Positions 23,351 to 36,244 of a DNA stretch of 64,000 nt are shown here, one piece after another. The DNA comes from Hydractinia symbiolongicarpus (Eukaryota; Cnidaria; Hydrozoa; Anthoathecata; Hydractiniidae), in contig NC_079875.1 of the NCBI RefSeq assembly GCF_029227915.1, positions 11,777,001 through 11,841,000 of the forward strand. Reading direction: 5' to 3'. A model generated the notes under the pieces. It ran no database searches, was not told where the DNA came from, and saw only the letters and a list, made by a program, of their open reading frames with translations. Numbering within the stretch: the stretch's first letter is position 1; the number at the start of each line of letters is the position of its first letter. A program made the position numbers and the translations under genes.

Positions 23351-24724
23351 ACCTAAAAAAATAGGAACCTTCCTAAGATCGCCTAAATAGTCTGAAATTT
23401 GGACCAAAAAATGATTTCTAAAATTTTTTTTTCAATTAGTGTTACTTATCACATTTTGAGAGTACATAATTATTTGTGACAGTTCAATTCCTAAAATATA
23501 TTTTTAGCATGCCTCCCTCCCTTTGACCTAAAAACCAAATTTCTCCTATAATTGCAAAAATCAGTGTCCGTCAACCCCGTGTATAAGGATTTAATGGTTT
23601 CTTATATTCCGTCCAATATAAAATACTACTTTTTGATATTAGAGAAAACGAAGAAAGTTGCTTTCATATAAAAGAGCTTGAAAAGTTGTCTATGAATCTT
23701 TATTTTTTAAAAAATCTTGAATGGTTTTCGATATATAGATATATATCTTAAAATTTTTGGCTTGGAGGTTCTTTTATACCCCATAGTTTAGCTTATTATG
23801 CGAAATTATGACATCATCGATTAGATGCTCTGAACGAGATGAATGATAATCAGGGTAACTAAGTAGTATTATTATTCACGCGAACGCGTTCAAAATATCA
23901 AACTGGATAGGTGAAAACATTTTTACGTCTTCACATACTTTGATCAATGCTTAAGACAGACCCTCGTTTCTTTAATACATGTTCATGTATTAAAAAAATA
24001 AGTCCAAAATCGAGATTTTTTCAAAAAATAAGACAACTTTCCAAGCTCTATTTTTGTTTTTCTTTCCGCTTTTTAACTTGTTTTTTGCAGGAGTTAAGCT
24101 TTAAAACAATAATGCTATTCTGTGTTGAAAAACATGTTCCAATTTAGGTAAAGATCATGACGTCGAGAACTATTGACATGAATTAAGTTAAAGGTCAAAA
24201 AAGGTTAGATGAAAGAAGAGATAATTCGTCATTCCACATTTCAATTGCGCTTAAGTCCTTTTTTGATAAATAATAGATATAGATTACTAATTGATAACAA
24301 AAACATTTCGCTCAAAACATATTTCTCTGGAACCAATGAACAACTTGTTTATGAAATGTAAAAAAAATTAGATAATATTCAATGAGAGATCAGGATAAAC
24401 AACTTTAAATTTTTCAGGATGTTTAAAACAAACGAAGGATGACTAACGAGGTTTTTTCCGAGTTGTAAATTAATGAGGTACACGTTTCTATATAAGAAAC
24501 CAATCTAAGGCCAACTAATAAAAAATTTCTTAAATTCAGAGGTCATTTTACTGGAAAACGTTTTTTAATTTTGAAGGGGGCTATATTCAATCAAACAAGA
24601 CTTGACATAACGAGGAGACTTTCATCAACATATATTCAAGTAAAGATGAAATAATGCCTCTTTTTCGCATTTTATTCGTCAACTAAAACGATGTCTGTTT
24701 CTGTTAAAATCTTCAATTTTTAAG

Positions 24725-24988
24725 TACCTTATTCGTACAAATCTTGACGAGCATTAAATTTGGCGATGGACTAAATTGATTTTTTTAGCGTGCATTTAAT
24801 TTGGCGATGGCCATTTCGACTGAAATTTGAAGTGTATTTAATTTGGCGATGGAAACATTTTATCCTAAAAGCTACGCATTTATTTTGACCATGGATGAAA
24901 ATAAGAAAATTTGGCGAGCACTTAATTTAGCGATTTCGAACCACAATAGCCAAATTTAATGCTCGCCAAAATTTGTACGAATAAGGTA
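24725..24988. mobile_element. MITE with internal AATTTGGCGATGG repeats
   Basis: The left end (TACCTTATTCGTACAAAT..., 24725-24764) is an inverted match over about 40 bp to the right end (..ATTTGTACGAATAAGGTA, 24949-24988), including GAGCATTAAATTTGGC against GCCAAATTTAATGCTC. The interior repeats TTTAATTTGGCGATGG at about 24793 and 24836, with a degenerate copy at about 24878. The element starts and ends in TA, so a TA target site is possible. Its ends resemble those at 23031-23350. Confidence 0.7.
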
Positions 24989-25536
24989 GTCTTCCGATTT
25001 GTCCAAATTACGTGCTTGATATTAGTTGCTTGTAGGTGACATGTATGAAAAAATTTCTTGCTGAAAAATTTTAGCAGCATTGAATACATAAATAAACATT
25101 TTGTTTGATAAAGATTTTAATATCTTAGATAAGTCAGAAGTATACACAAAAAGATAAATACATAGTTAGGTAATATTTATACAACCACCAAAGCGTTTAA
25201 ATATATATAATGTGAAAATTTTGTTTTTTGTCTATATTAGTAAAAAATATTTCATATTCATATACATAATTGTTAGTCATATTTTAAAGACTTTAACATT
25301 CAATCAAGTTATATACTAAAAAAAAATAATGCTTAATAATGAAAAGAAAGCTGGTAGAAAGGACTCTTACGTTAGGTTGCTCTTTCTTCATTTTTTTTAT
25401 CTTTTCTAGAAATTATTTGATAAAATCAAACTTATACAAAATACAAAAGCATGTGTAAATAAATATAATCCCAAACCACTCTTGTTTTTATTAAAGGTCA
25501 CTTAGCAGTACCTTTTTTTAATAGTAATAAAAATGT

Positions 25537-26949
25537 TTAACATGCATGAATTAAAACAAATTTTTTGATCGGATGGTTTGAAAATCCACTTGATCCATCT
25601 GGACCTTTTGGCTGCCGAATTATATCAAGATGTTTATTAGCACCTGCTTTCATAGATATGTTTTCAGTTTCTTTCCTTCCATTCATCTGCATTCGCTTTA
25701 ACATCCATGCGCTTTGTCCTACGCTATTGTCACTTTTCAATGTTCTTCTTTGTGTTTCTGGGCTGGAGCGAGGACTGTGTGTGGCCACCAGTGGTGAGAG
25801 CGTATGTCCATTTCTGACAGGTGAGTTGTCAGTATGCTTCTTTTTGTTATGTTTTTTTTGAAATTTTGGACTTGCATTTGGACTTGACATTGGTGATACT
25901 CTTGGGGATGTATTTTTTGAATTGTTATTTCCATCAGAACGTCGATTCATAAGAGGGCTAGTTACAGGAGAATTACCACGGGAACGGTTGTAGCGCTTAC
26001 TGCAGCTACTAAATGATGAGAATTCACTATCAGAAGAGCTGGCGTAGCTACTGTAGCTATCTTCTATCCCTGTAACTTCAAGTAAACGGTTTCCATTCTT
26101 GTTCTTCTTGTTACGTTTCTTGCCAGTACTAGCATCTGAATCAATAGGAGTATCAGATGCGGTATCAACACTATCTACTTTCTTGGCCTGTTTGGGACCA
26201 AGTGTAAGAAGTTTAACACAGAGGCCCTTGTACTTGTCTGAGAAAGTAGTGCTTAAAGCAGCAGCAGCGATATCTGGATTATCAAACTCAACCACTGCGA
26301 CTATTTCATCCCGTAATTCTGGATGTCTTGAAAAATGTGACTGCAAGTCATTAGGAAACTTTTTGCCAGGCTTGACGATTCTTACTGAAACAACCTCGTC
26401 TTTGTGGTCAGTAAAAGCATCAGTAATATATGTCATTGAAGGGCTTTCAGATGGGATTTTGGACACCACAAGATGCTTAACACGAGCTTGATCCAATAGT
26501 TCTTTAGGAAGAGGTTCAACTCTACGAAGCTTTAACCCAGTTTCATTTACAACTAGCTTTGTAGAATTTTTCAATGCCTCTCCAATGACTCGATAGTCTC
26601 TGCATAGTGATCGCATTTTTTTAAAGGATGCTAGAAGCTTCAGGTTGACGTAGCCCTCTTTATTGCGCTTCACATGCTTCAGTAAAAAGCCATCCTTCTT
26701 CAAATTTTCATCACTAAAATAATACTCGGCTTGTGTGACTATCTGCTGCTTTACTTCGTCAGTGACTTCAGGCATTTCATCATCATCTCCCACAGATGAA
26801 CCTGAGTCTCGTCTCTGTAAGCGAGGAGCAAGCTTCAGTTTACGGTTGGTGATTCTTTCAGAAGCGTCTGAATCTGAACCGTTACCACTCGAGTTTGTTT
26901 CTGGTAACTTCTCAGACTGGACTGTAATTTCTGGTAGTTTTGCCTCCAT
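25537..26949 (-). CDS. LARP6: La-related protein 6
   Basis: LARP6 binds mRNA (collagen mRNAs in vertebrates) and controls their translation and localisation. The coding region is one open frame of 470 residues. A La motif spans about residues 62-148 (QIVTQAEYYFSDENLKKDGF...HVKRNKEGYVNLKLL). An RRM follows at about 155-255 (HLVVSKIP..., EIVAVVEFDNPDIAAAAL, the usual LARP6 arrangement). A long Ser/Asn/Lys-rich disordered region leads to a C-terminal SUZ-C/LSA motif at about residues 440-458 (IIRQPKGPDGSSGF). Length is close to human LARP6 (about 490). An AG acceptor 17 nt before the ATG (TTTTAG/GAAGAC on the minus strand) suggests a 5' UTR intron. A poly(A) signal on the minus strand lies at 25487-25492. 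I am confident of the family. Confidence 0.93.
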   Translation of the reverse strand: MEAKLPEITVQSEKLPETNSSGNGSDSDASERITNRKLKLAPRLQRRDSGSSVGDDDEMPEVTDEVKQQIVTQAEYYFSDENLKKDGFLLKHVKRNKEGYVNLKLLASFKKMRSLCRDYRVIGEALKNSTKLVVNETGLKLRRVEPLPKELLDQARVKHLVVSKIPSESPSMTYITDAFTDHKDEVVSVRIVKPGKKFPNDLQSHFSRHPELRDEIVAVVEFDNPDIAAAALSTTFSDKYKGLCVKLLTLGPKQAKKVDSVDTASDTPIDSDASTGKKRNKKNKNGNRLLEVTGIEDSYSSYASSSDSEFSSFSSCSKRYNRSRGNSPVTSPLMNRRSDGNNNSKNTSPRVSPMSSPNASPKFQKKHNKKKHTDNSPVRNGHTLSPLVATHSPRSSPETQRRTLKSDNSVGQSAWMLKRMQMNGRKETENISMKAGANKHLDIIRQPKGPDGSSGFSNHPIKKFVLIHAC

Positions 26950-29900
26950 AGTGTTGTCTTCCTAAAACCTGACAAACTATAATATAACTTGTGATGTTCT
27001 TTACGTCGAACTCACAATTTTACAAAACTTTCGTCTTAATATAACACCACACTCCCTAAAGGATCGAAGCTTTTGGCTGGCATTTCCCGAGCAGCCATTT
27101 ATATTTTCTGTAATTACATCACTTTTTAATTGTTTACGTGTGACGTAGTTATGTTATACGAATTGTGATTGGTTGAAATTCGTGTTATATATATATAGTT
27201 CCCTGTTTTTTTATTAATATTTAAAAATGTTTGTTAAGATTTTCCTCTGACAGAAACTTGGCAACATGGGGAATATTTTAATCATGTACAACAAAAAAAG
27301 CTACGCAGATGTTTAAAAACAAAATACGAAAATCTCTACATCCACGAAACTTTGACGTACGTGGAAATCATATACGTCACGTTACACGGTCTCCTTCGTA
27401 GATAAAGTTTATTCTTACACCGTAAGCAAAAAGAAGGAGATATAGGTAGCGGTTAACTTACGTGACGTGGCATAAGAGTGTCAATCTAAATAATCTTTAG
27501 AGCTGGACATTTCTGGATCACTTCTGGATTCTGGATCAGCTAAGAACACCGCTTTTTGTGCCACGTTGCTTTCATCAACAAACTTCTTTCCAGTCCACGC
27601 ATTTAATTTTAAATCCAGGTGGAAAATATATTTGAAGATTTGGAGTATAAATTAATCTGTTTGATCAGTCTTAAAAGGTAGGCGTTGTCGAGAAAAAAAA
27701 AAGAACTTAAAGTTTTTTTTATCGAGAAGAGTTTCCTGTTGTTATCAACGTCATCAAAGACCGACCATATCTTGTGCAGTGCATTAATTCAAAAAAAAAC
27801 ACTAGATAACGTTCCTTCTAGCCTCACCAAAAAACAGGGGGCGCCATTTTTGGCAAATTTTGGCCTAGTCTGGTATCCAAGCTAAAATACCATGACGTGT
27901 CCCAAATCTATTTCAGATTTCCCTTTGTCAGCGATCAATCAGTTTAAGAAAGTTTCGTATCTATTGATAATCGATAGAAACAACATAAGGGATTGATAAA
28001 ATTTTCGCAGAGATAGGGAAACTTAAGCTTTCAAAGAACTTTCTAGATGTGGTGTTATTACTCACAGAGGAAAAATATCGTGGCGGAATTTTTACTTCTC
28101 GGAAGTTTAAATTCTGCCATAGGGAACTTGTTTGTGGAAGCATCATGACCATACATTTCTTAACAAAATGAATATATCACTTTCGCTATTTATTATTCCC
28201 GCTCGTCTCCGTTCACAGGATGTCTTTATTATGACACGTAACCATGGAAACAAAAAGCAATAACAATGTTGTGTGATGAAAAAACACGTCAAAGTTTCGT
28301 GTAAAAACAGTAGCTCGTTGTGTTGTGTTAAGAATAAACTCTTCTGATCCTGTTATGTTATCAAATTTCGCGAGCGCGTATAGAAAAAAAAACAAGCATG
28401 TACGGAATATCGAAAATAGTTTTGTTTTTTTGATCGTGTATAAAAATTGTCACAGAAAAGTTTTTTTTAACAACAAACTTTTGGTTTCAGCCTTGGCTTT
28501 TTTAAAATGCTTTTCAGTAGTAGCTCTACCCATTTGTTCACTTTTTATATGTTCTCAATATTTCAACCTCGACCCGGGATTTCTTGCCTTTTTAATATCG
28601 AGGCCAGCAGGCACATATGGAAATAATTTGTTTAAAGTTCTAGTTAAGTTTTCTTCGGACGATAAAGTTTCGATTAGACTGTTATTGAGAAAGTAAATAT
28701 TGATTTATTTGATAGTGAAACGAAAATTTACTTCCACCTTTTTACGTGATCGATAGCATTAGTTTTAGTTGCGTCGGAGCACGTGCCTTAACAATCTTAT
28801 GCAACAAGACTTACAATTAAATCAGAAAATGTCCAGGTGAAAAGATTGAGTTTCATGAAAAATTGTGTGCGCACCTCTGTGGAAGCTTGTGGATGAAACT
28901 TGACCCTGCATCTGTTATATAACAATTTTTTTGCTTTCAAAGATTTTTCAAAACAGAGAATTTGTTGCTTTCTTGACGGCTTCTAATTTTCGTAGTTGAA
29001 AATTTCAAGACACAAAATTACTATTGAGGTCTTTCATCTCATTTTTAACAAATTCAACAAACCACAAATGAAAAAACAACAATTTTTAACAAGCTTTCAA
29101 TAAATCAAATGAGAGAACATTACAGCGTTGTTTTTTACGGTTTCATAATGGCTACTGATTTGCTCGATAAGTCAATCATCCGACAAGAAGGTCAACAATG
29201 CAACGGCACATGTCAACATAATCGATAGAAGAAAAACTGAATGAAGTAATATCTACGTGGTTTACAATCATTATCGTAATCATTAAGTTGTAGAAATTTT
29301 ATTCCCGGTGGGCAGAATCATTCATTAAAACAAAAATGTCATCAAAATGTCACAACATTAGCTTCATAATGACAAAAGTCCGTTGTTACGGCGTTCATTT
29401 TGTTTGTAATAATTTTCAACTCAAAATTACATTAAAATTTTAATTTCCGGAAGCGAGGTTAAATAGTTATATAATTTTTATTATACAGTAATGTTACTGG
29501 AAACGTAAACATAAACACAGTAATAATTTCGATAATTCAGTTCACCTCTAAGCCACCATATTTCCATAAAATTCGAATTACACACACGCTGTTCTGTAAA
29601 TTCCCAACTAATGTTGTGCGTGTAGCAGGATTTCCACAGATGACTATCGCGTAAGGCTGAGATGTTACGATTACAGCTCTCATTATACACAAACTTATCT
29701 GCAAATCACTACACTGATTCTCTGACTATAGCAGGGTATCCGTAGACCATTCTGTTGCGAAGGTCAGAATATTCAGGGTTCTTTTGTTGTGCTCGTCTGT
29801 TCTGTAAATTATTGAACTACGAAAATTACGTCTGTGTAGGGTTTCCGTAGAACGCTCTCCACCACATGTAAATATTGTTTGTAGCTTAAGGTTTTGGAAG

Positions 29901-30044
29901 CTGACAAATAATCAAGTCCTCATATTTGGCTTTACTGTTCTGTAAATTATCCCACAGCTGTCTGTAGTCGGCTATTATAGGTAACATTCCCAGATGAATA
30001 TTTTCGTGTTGCTGTTCTTCGTTTTTCACATGTTCGACAAGACT
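26950..30044. other. Intergenic, upstream of LARP6; degenerate repeats
   Basis: No coding frame supported. Between about 29580 and 29990 the phrase TTCTGTAAATT recurs (near 29592, 29799 and 29939). It is followed each time by related sequence with GTGTAG..TTTCC(A/G)..GA, a degenerate tandem repeat of roughly 140-200 bp. The LARP6 promoter should lie in 26960-27400, where a TATATATATA run is seen at about 27189; no factor site is claimed. Confidence 0.4.
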
Positions 30045-31458
30045 TCAATCACTGTCCCAACATTCCACTTCTATAACACGTGGCTTTTTTTCCATCAGGT
30101 ATAAAAAACGGAACAAACTACTACCAGCAACGCACTCGCGGGGTTCGGCAATTTTCTTAAAACCACATTTCTCAAAAAACCCGACAGCTTTATAAGCTGA
30201 TTCCGTTCTGACGGGGCGGCGAATGAGGTTCATGGCTTCAACATCTAAATATTCGACAAATTGCTTCCCATATCCGAAACCTTTGAAATCGCGATATACA
30301 AATAAAAATGTTATCCAATGATAAAATTCATCTTTCTTACTATCTGTACAGCTGACATTAGCAAGTTTTAAACTGGCGCATGATATTGCTGGACCTAAAA
30401 TAAAGATGGACAATGAAAGTAAAAGAAAAACCAGCCTTTGTGTGAAAGGACTTATTTACCTAAAAAACTCGCACGCGATGTTTGTACAGTGGAAATATGA
30501 CGCAGAGTGGGCTTTAAAACTTTAAAAAATAAAAAACCTATTTCCAATCTTCGAAAATTGGAAATAGGTTTAAGGATCAAATACAAAACACTTAAAAACA
30601 TTAAAAAAAAAAAATTAAAAATTGTTTTAAATTGCCTTTCTCAGCATTCAAACTGGTTTATCTTATTTTAAAACCTAATAATAAAAAAATAAATATAGTC
30701 AACCTGGCGGGTATACTATATAACCGTTGTACGTTTACGGCCAAACACCTGTAGCCAGCGAAAAAAATTTTCGGAACCCTGGGTGTCCGCTATGTCCAGG
30801 TTTGACTTTATTAAAAAAAGGAGAGTTGTCACACCTCCACATCTAAAAAAACATCTAATATCTCTAACAAAAGTGAAAAACATTTCTCTTAAATAACAAC
30901 AAAAATAAAAAGAAAAGTGGAAATCAATGGATGGTTGAGGAGATTCAAGGTGCTTTCAAATTTCTTAATTTTTATTGAGAATCAAGAAGAACTTCAAGAA
31001 TTAAGCACAATCGAGGTTATTTGAGGAGGTGTGGCCACTCTGTAAAAAAGGGAAGACAATCAACATGTTTACGTTAGAGATGGCGCTGTTTTGGTACAGC
31101 AGAATGAAATAGGGAGATCGCTAAAAAATCAAGGCGTCCCTGCACAGGGATTATATCTTTAGGACAGAATTTAATTAAGTCAGAAGAAAAGATAAAAAAT
31201 GGAAATTTCGTGAGAATTAATTTTTCCGAATTTAATAATTTTCGCTGGAACTGATTGCAAAATTAATTCCTGCGAAAATTAATTTCCCTAAGGTAAAAAC
31301 AATACCAAACCTTCCTTTTTCAGATCGTTCGGTTTATATCCAAAATACATAATCTCTTCTTCACCAGGTTCCATTGACTCTCCACAATTGTCACGTGCCA
31401 GTGTTCGAAATATACGTCTATTAGTCATAGTCCGAGACATCTTTTTTACTCCAAGCAT
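30045..31458 (-). CDS. GNAT-family N-acetyltransferase-like protein, two exons
   Basis: Exons are 31458-31311 and 30394-30045, joined by a GT-AG intron with matching phase. Total length is 498 nt, 165 residues; an in-frame ATG at 31440 would give 159. The C-terminal half is GNAT-like. FVYRDFKGFGYGKQFVEYLD contains the acetyl-CoA pyrophosphate loop of the R/Q-x-x-G-x-G/A type (here FKGFGYGKQ). RTESAYKAVGFFEKCGFKKI is the usual late 'A..FYEK.GF' block. The N-terminal residues (GEEEIMYFGYKPNDLKKEG) precede the first beta-strand. A TTTTGCAG acceptor upstream of the ATG implies a 5' UTR intron. Substrate unknown: it could acetylate a small molecule or a protein. Short but complete for a GNAT domain. 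Confidence 0.75.
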
Positions 31459-31710
31459 TATTTTTATACTGCAAAATATTTTCTTCTGTAAAAACAACAC
31501 TAGTAAAAAATTCGTGAAACATTTCTTTTATTATAGCTCATTTGCGAAAGTTTATGTTCGCGAAATGCAAATATTTCGCGATTTTTCCCATTCGTGAACT
31601 TTTTGTCCGCAAATGTTTCTGAATTAAACCAACCTTGACAAGTGCAAAACTAGTACAAAAAATTATTCCAAACAGTTTATGACATGGCTTGGAAAAAAAG
31701 ACTGAACAAA

Positions 31711-31769
31711 ACGTCCTCATATATTTTTTACTGTGATTTAAAATCACAGTAAAAAATATATTAGGACGT
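31711..31769. repeat. 59-bp palindrome
   Basis: ACGTCCT (31711-31717) and AGGACGT (31763-31769) bound a nearly perfect inverted repeat centred on ATTTAAAAT (about 31736-31744), with arms containing ATATTTTTTACTGTGATT. It is probably a tiny foldback element and lies upstream of the GNAT gene. Confidence 0.75.
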
Positions 31770-32869
31770 TAATTTAATCACAGTGTAGAGAACACCTGCT
31801 AAATGATAAATATGAACTTGAAGTGAAAAAATGATAAAAACATGGAGCGCCCTCTGATCTTTATAGGTGTTCAAGGTTACCACTCGTCTGTAGGGTCAGA
31901 ATTGACTTTAAATCAAAGATTTTAAAGGTGATGCAATGGTTAACAAAAACATGCGACAGCCTGGGGTGATGAAATATTGAAGTGATTTGAGTTGTTTAAA
32001 ACATCTACTTTACCTATCCTTTTAGCTTTTACGGAAAATTTTCGAGAAGTTTCGAGGAGACTTTTCAAAGAATTTAAAAGAGCAACACTGCATTGACACA
32101 AAATATTCTGACAACATATTCGCATCATCGTTAAAAGGTTGAGATGGAGCTAACACAATGCTACATATTACTAGGAAGTTAGGATCACCTGATTCGTACT
32201 AATTTTCAAGACAAGTAGTAAAATACAGGGTTTTAGACAAAATATAGAAGCGTTTTCAACACCTTTCTGCAATCCGTTTTGGTTCTTGAAAAAAAATATA
32301 TTTTACGCGTATCAATTTTACTTATTTTTATTAATTTTAATCAATTTTCACGTTTTAAATTCGCGTATTTACGATTTTTTGCGGGGATGCGCGAAAATTA
32401 GTACAGAAAGGAATCACTTTTTCTTCACCAGTTGGTAGGAGAATTAAAATTCTACAAATTCTCGTATTGGGGGACAGGGATTTAGTGAACGAAAATTGTT
32501 GCTGAAACAAACAAAAATTTGGTAAAATGATTGCAAAAAATCTACTCAGACAGAGTGAGTAGTGAAGCAGTGATTCAGGAATTTTGCAATAAAAAAGATT
32601 TTAAACAAAACAAAATTGTATAAATAGTATATTTACAGAATGTTCGCGAGTTTACCGAATACTTCATACCCTTGGCACACCAGTCACGTAAGGTCACATG
32701 GACATGTCTTCGTCTTACGCATAAACCACCCAACCAAATGTCTTTCCATAGGAATATTTTCAAAAACAATTATTATTTTTTTTAATGCAAAAAATACCGA
32801 ACCAGCTCTTTCCAGTAGTTGTCTTTCTATGGAGGAGATTTTTTTGAAATAACAGAGAATTCAACTTCG
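31770..32869. other. Intergenic, no gene seen
   Basis: The AT-rich interval between the AAGAB stop codon and the GNAT gene start. It contains the AAGAB 3' UTR and probably the GNAT promoter, but no coding frame, RNA gene or clear repeat was found. Confidence 0.4.
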
Positions 32870-35800
32870 TTATATTGGTTTTGCTTCATCTTCTTCATCG
32901 TCAGATATACCAAGTGCTTCCATAAATGCTAATGTCACTTGTTCTGCGTATTCCTTACGTGCCTCTCCTTCCAAACTTCTTGCTTTTTCTAAACAGAAGG
33001 TGTTTTTATTCGAATATATATTCCAGTCCATACCGCGTTCGAAAAAAGAAATTTCCATTACACAGAAATACATCATAATTACAGAGACGACAGTATACCT
33101 TTCATTTCTTCAAATTTCTCGAACATTTTTTCAAACGATGATGCTTCGTTAAAAATTTGCACTGTTTTTTCCTCTTTCTCATACCCAGCAGCAGTACAAG
33201 CGGTCAGCAGTTGTTCATCTGTGACATAAAAAGCATTTTTTTATATCCGTATTTCACATAAAACAGGACCAGTCCTTTTTTTGCTATGATATTGTATACC
33301 TCACAAATTTTAGAGCCCATCCGTTGCACACAATCTCTGATATGGAATGATAACAAGACAGTATAAGGTAAATCAAATAACAAACTTATGTGAATCAAAT
33401 TGAGATAGATAGATAAGATTGGAGGTGAAGATTCCAAATGGTAATCACACACACACAAAAAACTTACTCATTTTTCATAAATCTAAAATTATTCAGAAAC
33501 TTTAATGCAGTCCTCATCTATTAATCATTCACCACCCCACTGATAAAAAGTTTCACGCATTTTTTTGAAACTCTCAGTCCCCAAGGAAAGGCACTGTTCA
33601 TTAGGTGTACGATGATTCGTATTCTCTACTAAGAATTGTTAACCCAGGTAAAATCACCGATAATGGCCGGTGAGTTTCGCTCCCCGCCGGGCAATAAGTT
33701 AGCAATGTACAGAAATGGAGAAGAAAACTTGTTTAACAAAAAGCACATTCTAGGACAGAAGAAATATTACCAAATTTTATGATTTTCAAGGATATTGAAT
33801 GTTTGTGACAGTCTTTTTATGCACTTTTATCATAGACTTGCTTTTTTTTCTTTTCCCTCAGACAGTAATGTAGTCACATTATTTGCTCGAGCAGGAAGTG
33901 TTTAGCCACTTGACAAGCAAATAAGTAGACGTAAGAATGTATTGAAAGTGCACAAGAATGGGGGCTTGAACATGCAATCTTATGATTACAAACTAGATGT
34001 GCTACCACTAAACTATATTTATATAACATAAAGAAACAAAATTTTCTTCCAGGTAATGTTTGAGTTGTATATTTGTTATTTAAATAAATTGTCGGACTTC
34101 ATATTTGTGTTACCTTTTCTGACATGGTTACTCCAGACATGTGAATTTAAAGCTTCAAGAATTCGATCAACACCAAACTTTTCTTCAAACCCTAAACAGA
34201 ATAACTATAAGATTGTAAATCACTTTTTTCAGATTTTTGACATCAATCAGATTTTAACCTTTAATTTTTTTTTTCAAATTATAATAGGAAGTTATATGTA
34301 AGGTTTCATTCAGATTTACATTACTGACATACTAGTCAGTGGCCCATTCACCCGTCCTTTATTTACTGCATTTTGTGTGTCTTGCTACCATTTTTTGTGA
34401 CAGACAGACAGACGTATACGGATATTATAACACATATTCTTTCAGAAAACATTACACATACCATCATCTTGTTCAACATCATCGGAAACTTTCTCGACAA
34501 GTTCAAAATTATTTTTTATCGTCCATGAGAATAATTCATCTTTTAGTTTTTCTAAAAAATAAACAAATAATTCCAGGAATTAAATATAAAATTATCATAT
34601 ACAATAAGACATTATTAAAGTTATTTTTAAAAAAAATTCAGGATTTTCAAGGTATTTGTTCCATTTATTGACTGTTGAGGTTGTTAGTTAGAGTTTTTTG
34701 CCATAATTTAAGATTCACAGACACATAAATCAAAAAAATTACAGACTCCCAAAATAGCTTCTCTAGCACATCCAAACACCCTCCCTTGAAAAATGATGGA
34801 TACTTGGATGAATCTTAACAATTTTAAAATTATTTTAAAGCTAAAGTTATTAATAAAAATGTATTTCAAAGGAAAAAATTTACCAGAACTTTTTTCTTCC
34901 TCAATGTTCAACAAAAGACGAACTTCAACGTTTTCCAGGGAAATATTGGATACGAGGTGCTGTACTTGAAGAAAAGTGCTGTACTAAAAAAGATTGGTTA
35001 AAACACCTGAGATACCTAAATAATATTGTTGTTCAAAGTAGACACAGTAGCTAAGGTTGTCCTAAAATGTTTCATAGCCTGTCCACAGTGGGGTGTTATT
35101 TTTTGTATGAGAAATCACTGCCCATACACTCAAAATCTTTTCGCCATCGTCATATGGAATCCTGTAATCACCATTCCCTATTGGTGATACAAAACATGGT
35201 GATGGCTTTATTTAAAAGCTTTTTTAACACTTTACCTATGAAACTAGAAAAAACAGATATGTTTGTCGACCTATACATTTTTGAGGACTACCCCAAAATA
35301 AAAAGTTGTAAAGAGAAGGCTGGATTTAAAAAAAAGCAAATAATTAATTAGTCAACAAAACAACACTTTTGACAGAGTGCCACAAAACCTTTTTTGTTTT
35401 GTTTTGTGTTCTATCATGATTTTATCGAACATAGATTTAGAATAAATCATGTACATTTTATTTTTGCTTATGGTGGTACAGGTAAAATTTTTAGTTACTA
35501 TATAATTGGTTTGCTGTTTGCCAAATCATAGTTTTGTTGCAGGGTTGGTTGGTCAACAGATTAATTTTGCTTATTCCTTTGTTTGCTATATTTTTATGTA
35601 ACTACATTTGTACTTTAAAAAATAACCTGGGTAGGTTGACTGTGTTTGGATTGGAGATAGGCAAAATACTGCAAAAATAAAAGAGTTTTAAAAAATCCTG
35701 ACTGAAAAGTTTTGTGGTTGGCAAGAAATTAAAAAGGCTGGGCAGGAAACAGCAAACAAACAATTTTTTAAAGATAACCTGAAACTGACTAAATGTTACA

Positions 35801-36244
35801 AAAATAAGAGTACATCGTATTGCAGAATAGAATTCATTAGTTCTTATTATGATTTGAATCTCAGTAAATGTTGAAACAAAACACACCTATTATCTAATAA
35901 CTCAAAAACAACAACCAGGGCCTCCAATGACTTGAAAGCCTTTGCATCGTGTTTCAAAAATTGTTCAATTGTGCATATAAATGTTTTGACATCTGCTGTA
36001 AAATATTTGTTTGTGATTATCCACTTTGTTGACAAAGGTTCTTTTTGGAGAGCTTCAGAAGTTTGAACATCATTATTAGAAGCAGCTAAAAAAACATTAA
36101 GGAAAAAATTAAAACCAAATTTTACAGTGGGCAGACATACTGCCAGTTTTAAGAATGTTATTTACCTTTAATAAGCTCGTCTATGGCTACCAGATTTTTT
36201 GAACACACCACCAAGCACTGCACATCGTCATACATTTCTGTCAT
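32870..36244 (-). CDS. AAGAB: Alpha- and gamma-adaptin-binding protein (p34), complete
   Basis: AAGAB is a cytosolic chaperone that guides assembly of AP-1 and AP-2 clathrin adaptors. Seven exons: 36244-36166, 36085-35887, 34978-34884, 34551-34462, 34191-34114, 33218-33099, 32988-32870. All have GT-AG borders and consistent phases; the total is 780 nt, 259 residues (human about 315). The N-terminal half is a pseudo-GTPase-like domain with WIITNKYFTADVKTFIC (family: W.I.NKYY.AD). ELFSWTIKNNFELVE is the AAGAB block aligned with EWCIKHGFELVE. GVDRILEALNSHVWSNHV is its next conserved block. The C terminus has FEKMFEKFEEMKEKA and ALGISDDEEDEAKPI, matching the human Lys/Glu coiled coil and acidic tail. 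The shorter length reflects a reduced linker before the coiled coil. Confidence is high because five separate blocks agree in order. Confidence 0.9.
33845..34017 (-). mobile_element. tRNA-derived SINE in an AAGAB intron
   Basis: On the minus strand the sequence opens with a tRNA-like head: A box TAGTTTAGTGGTAGC (about 34002-34016) and B box TGTTCAAGCC near 33966-33975. The body (down to about 33845) resembles the element at 56614-56822 (TTTCC.TC.GAC..TAATGT). It lies in the AAGAB intron between exons 5 and 6. Confidence 0.6.

Larger units (their letters stand above)
22700..25480. other. Intergenic stretch between CHAF1A and LARP6
   Basis: Apart from the two TIR elements listed separately I see no gene, RNA gene or conserved motif. 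The sequence is AT-rich with many short homopolymer runs. The two flanking genes converge here. Confidence 0.5.

Noticed and set aside
28325-28696. 123-codon plus-strand frame upstream of LARP6
   Set aside because: No domain, no signal for splicing or start context, composition like the AT-rich surroundings.
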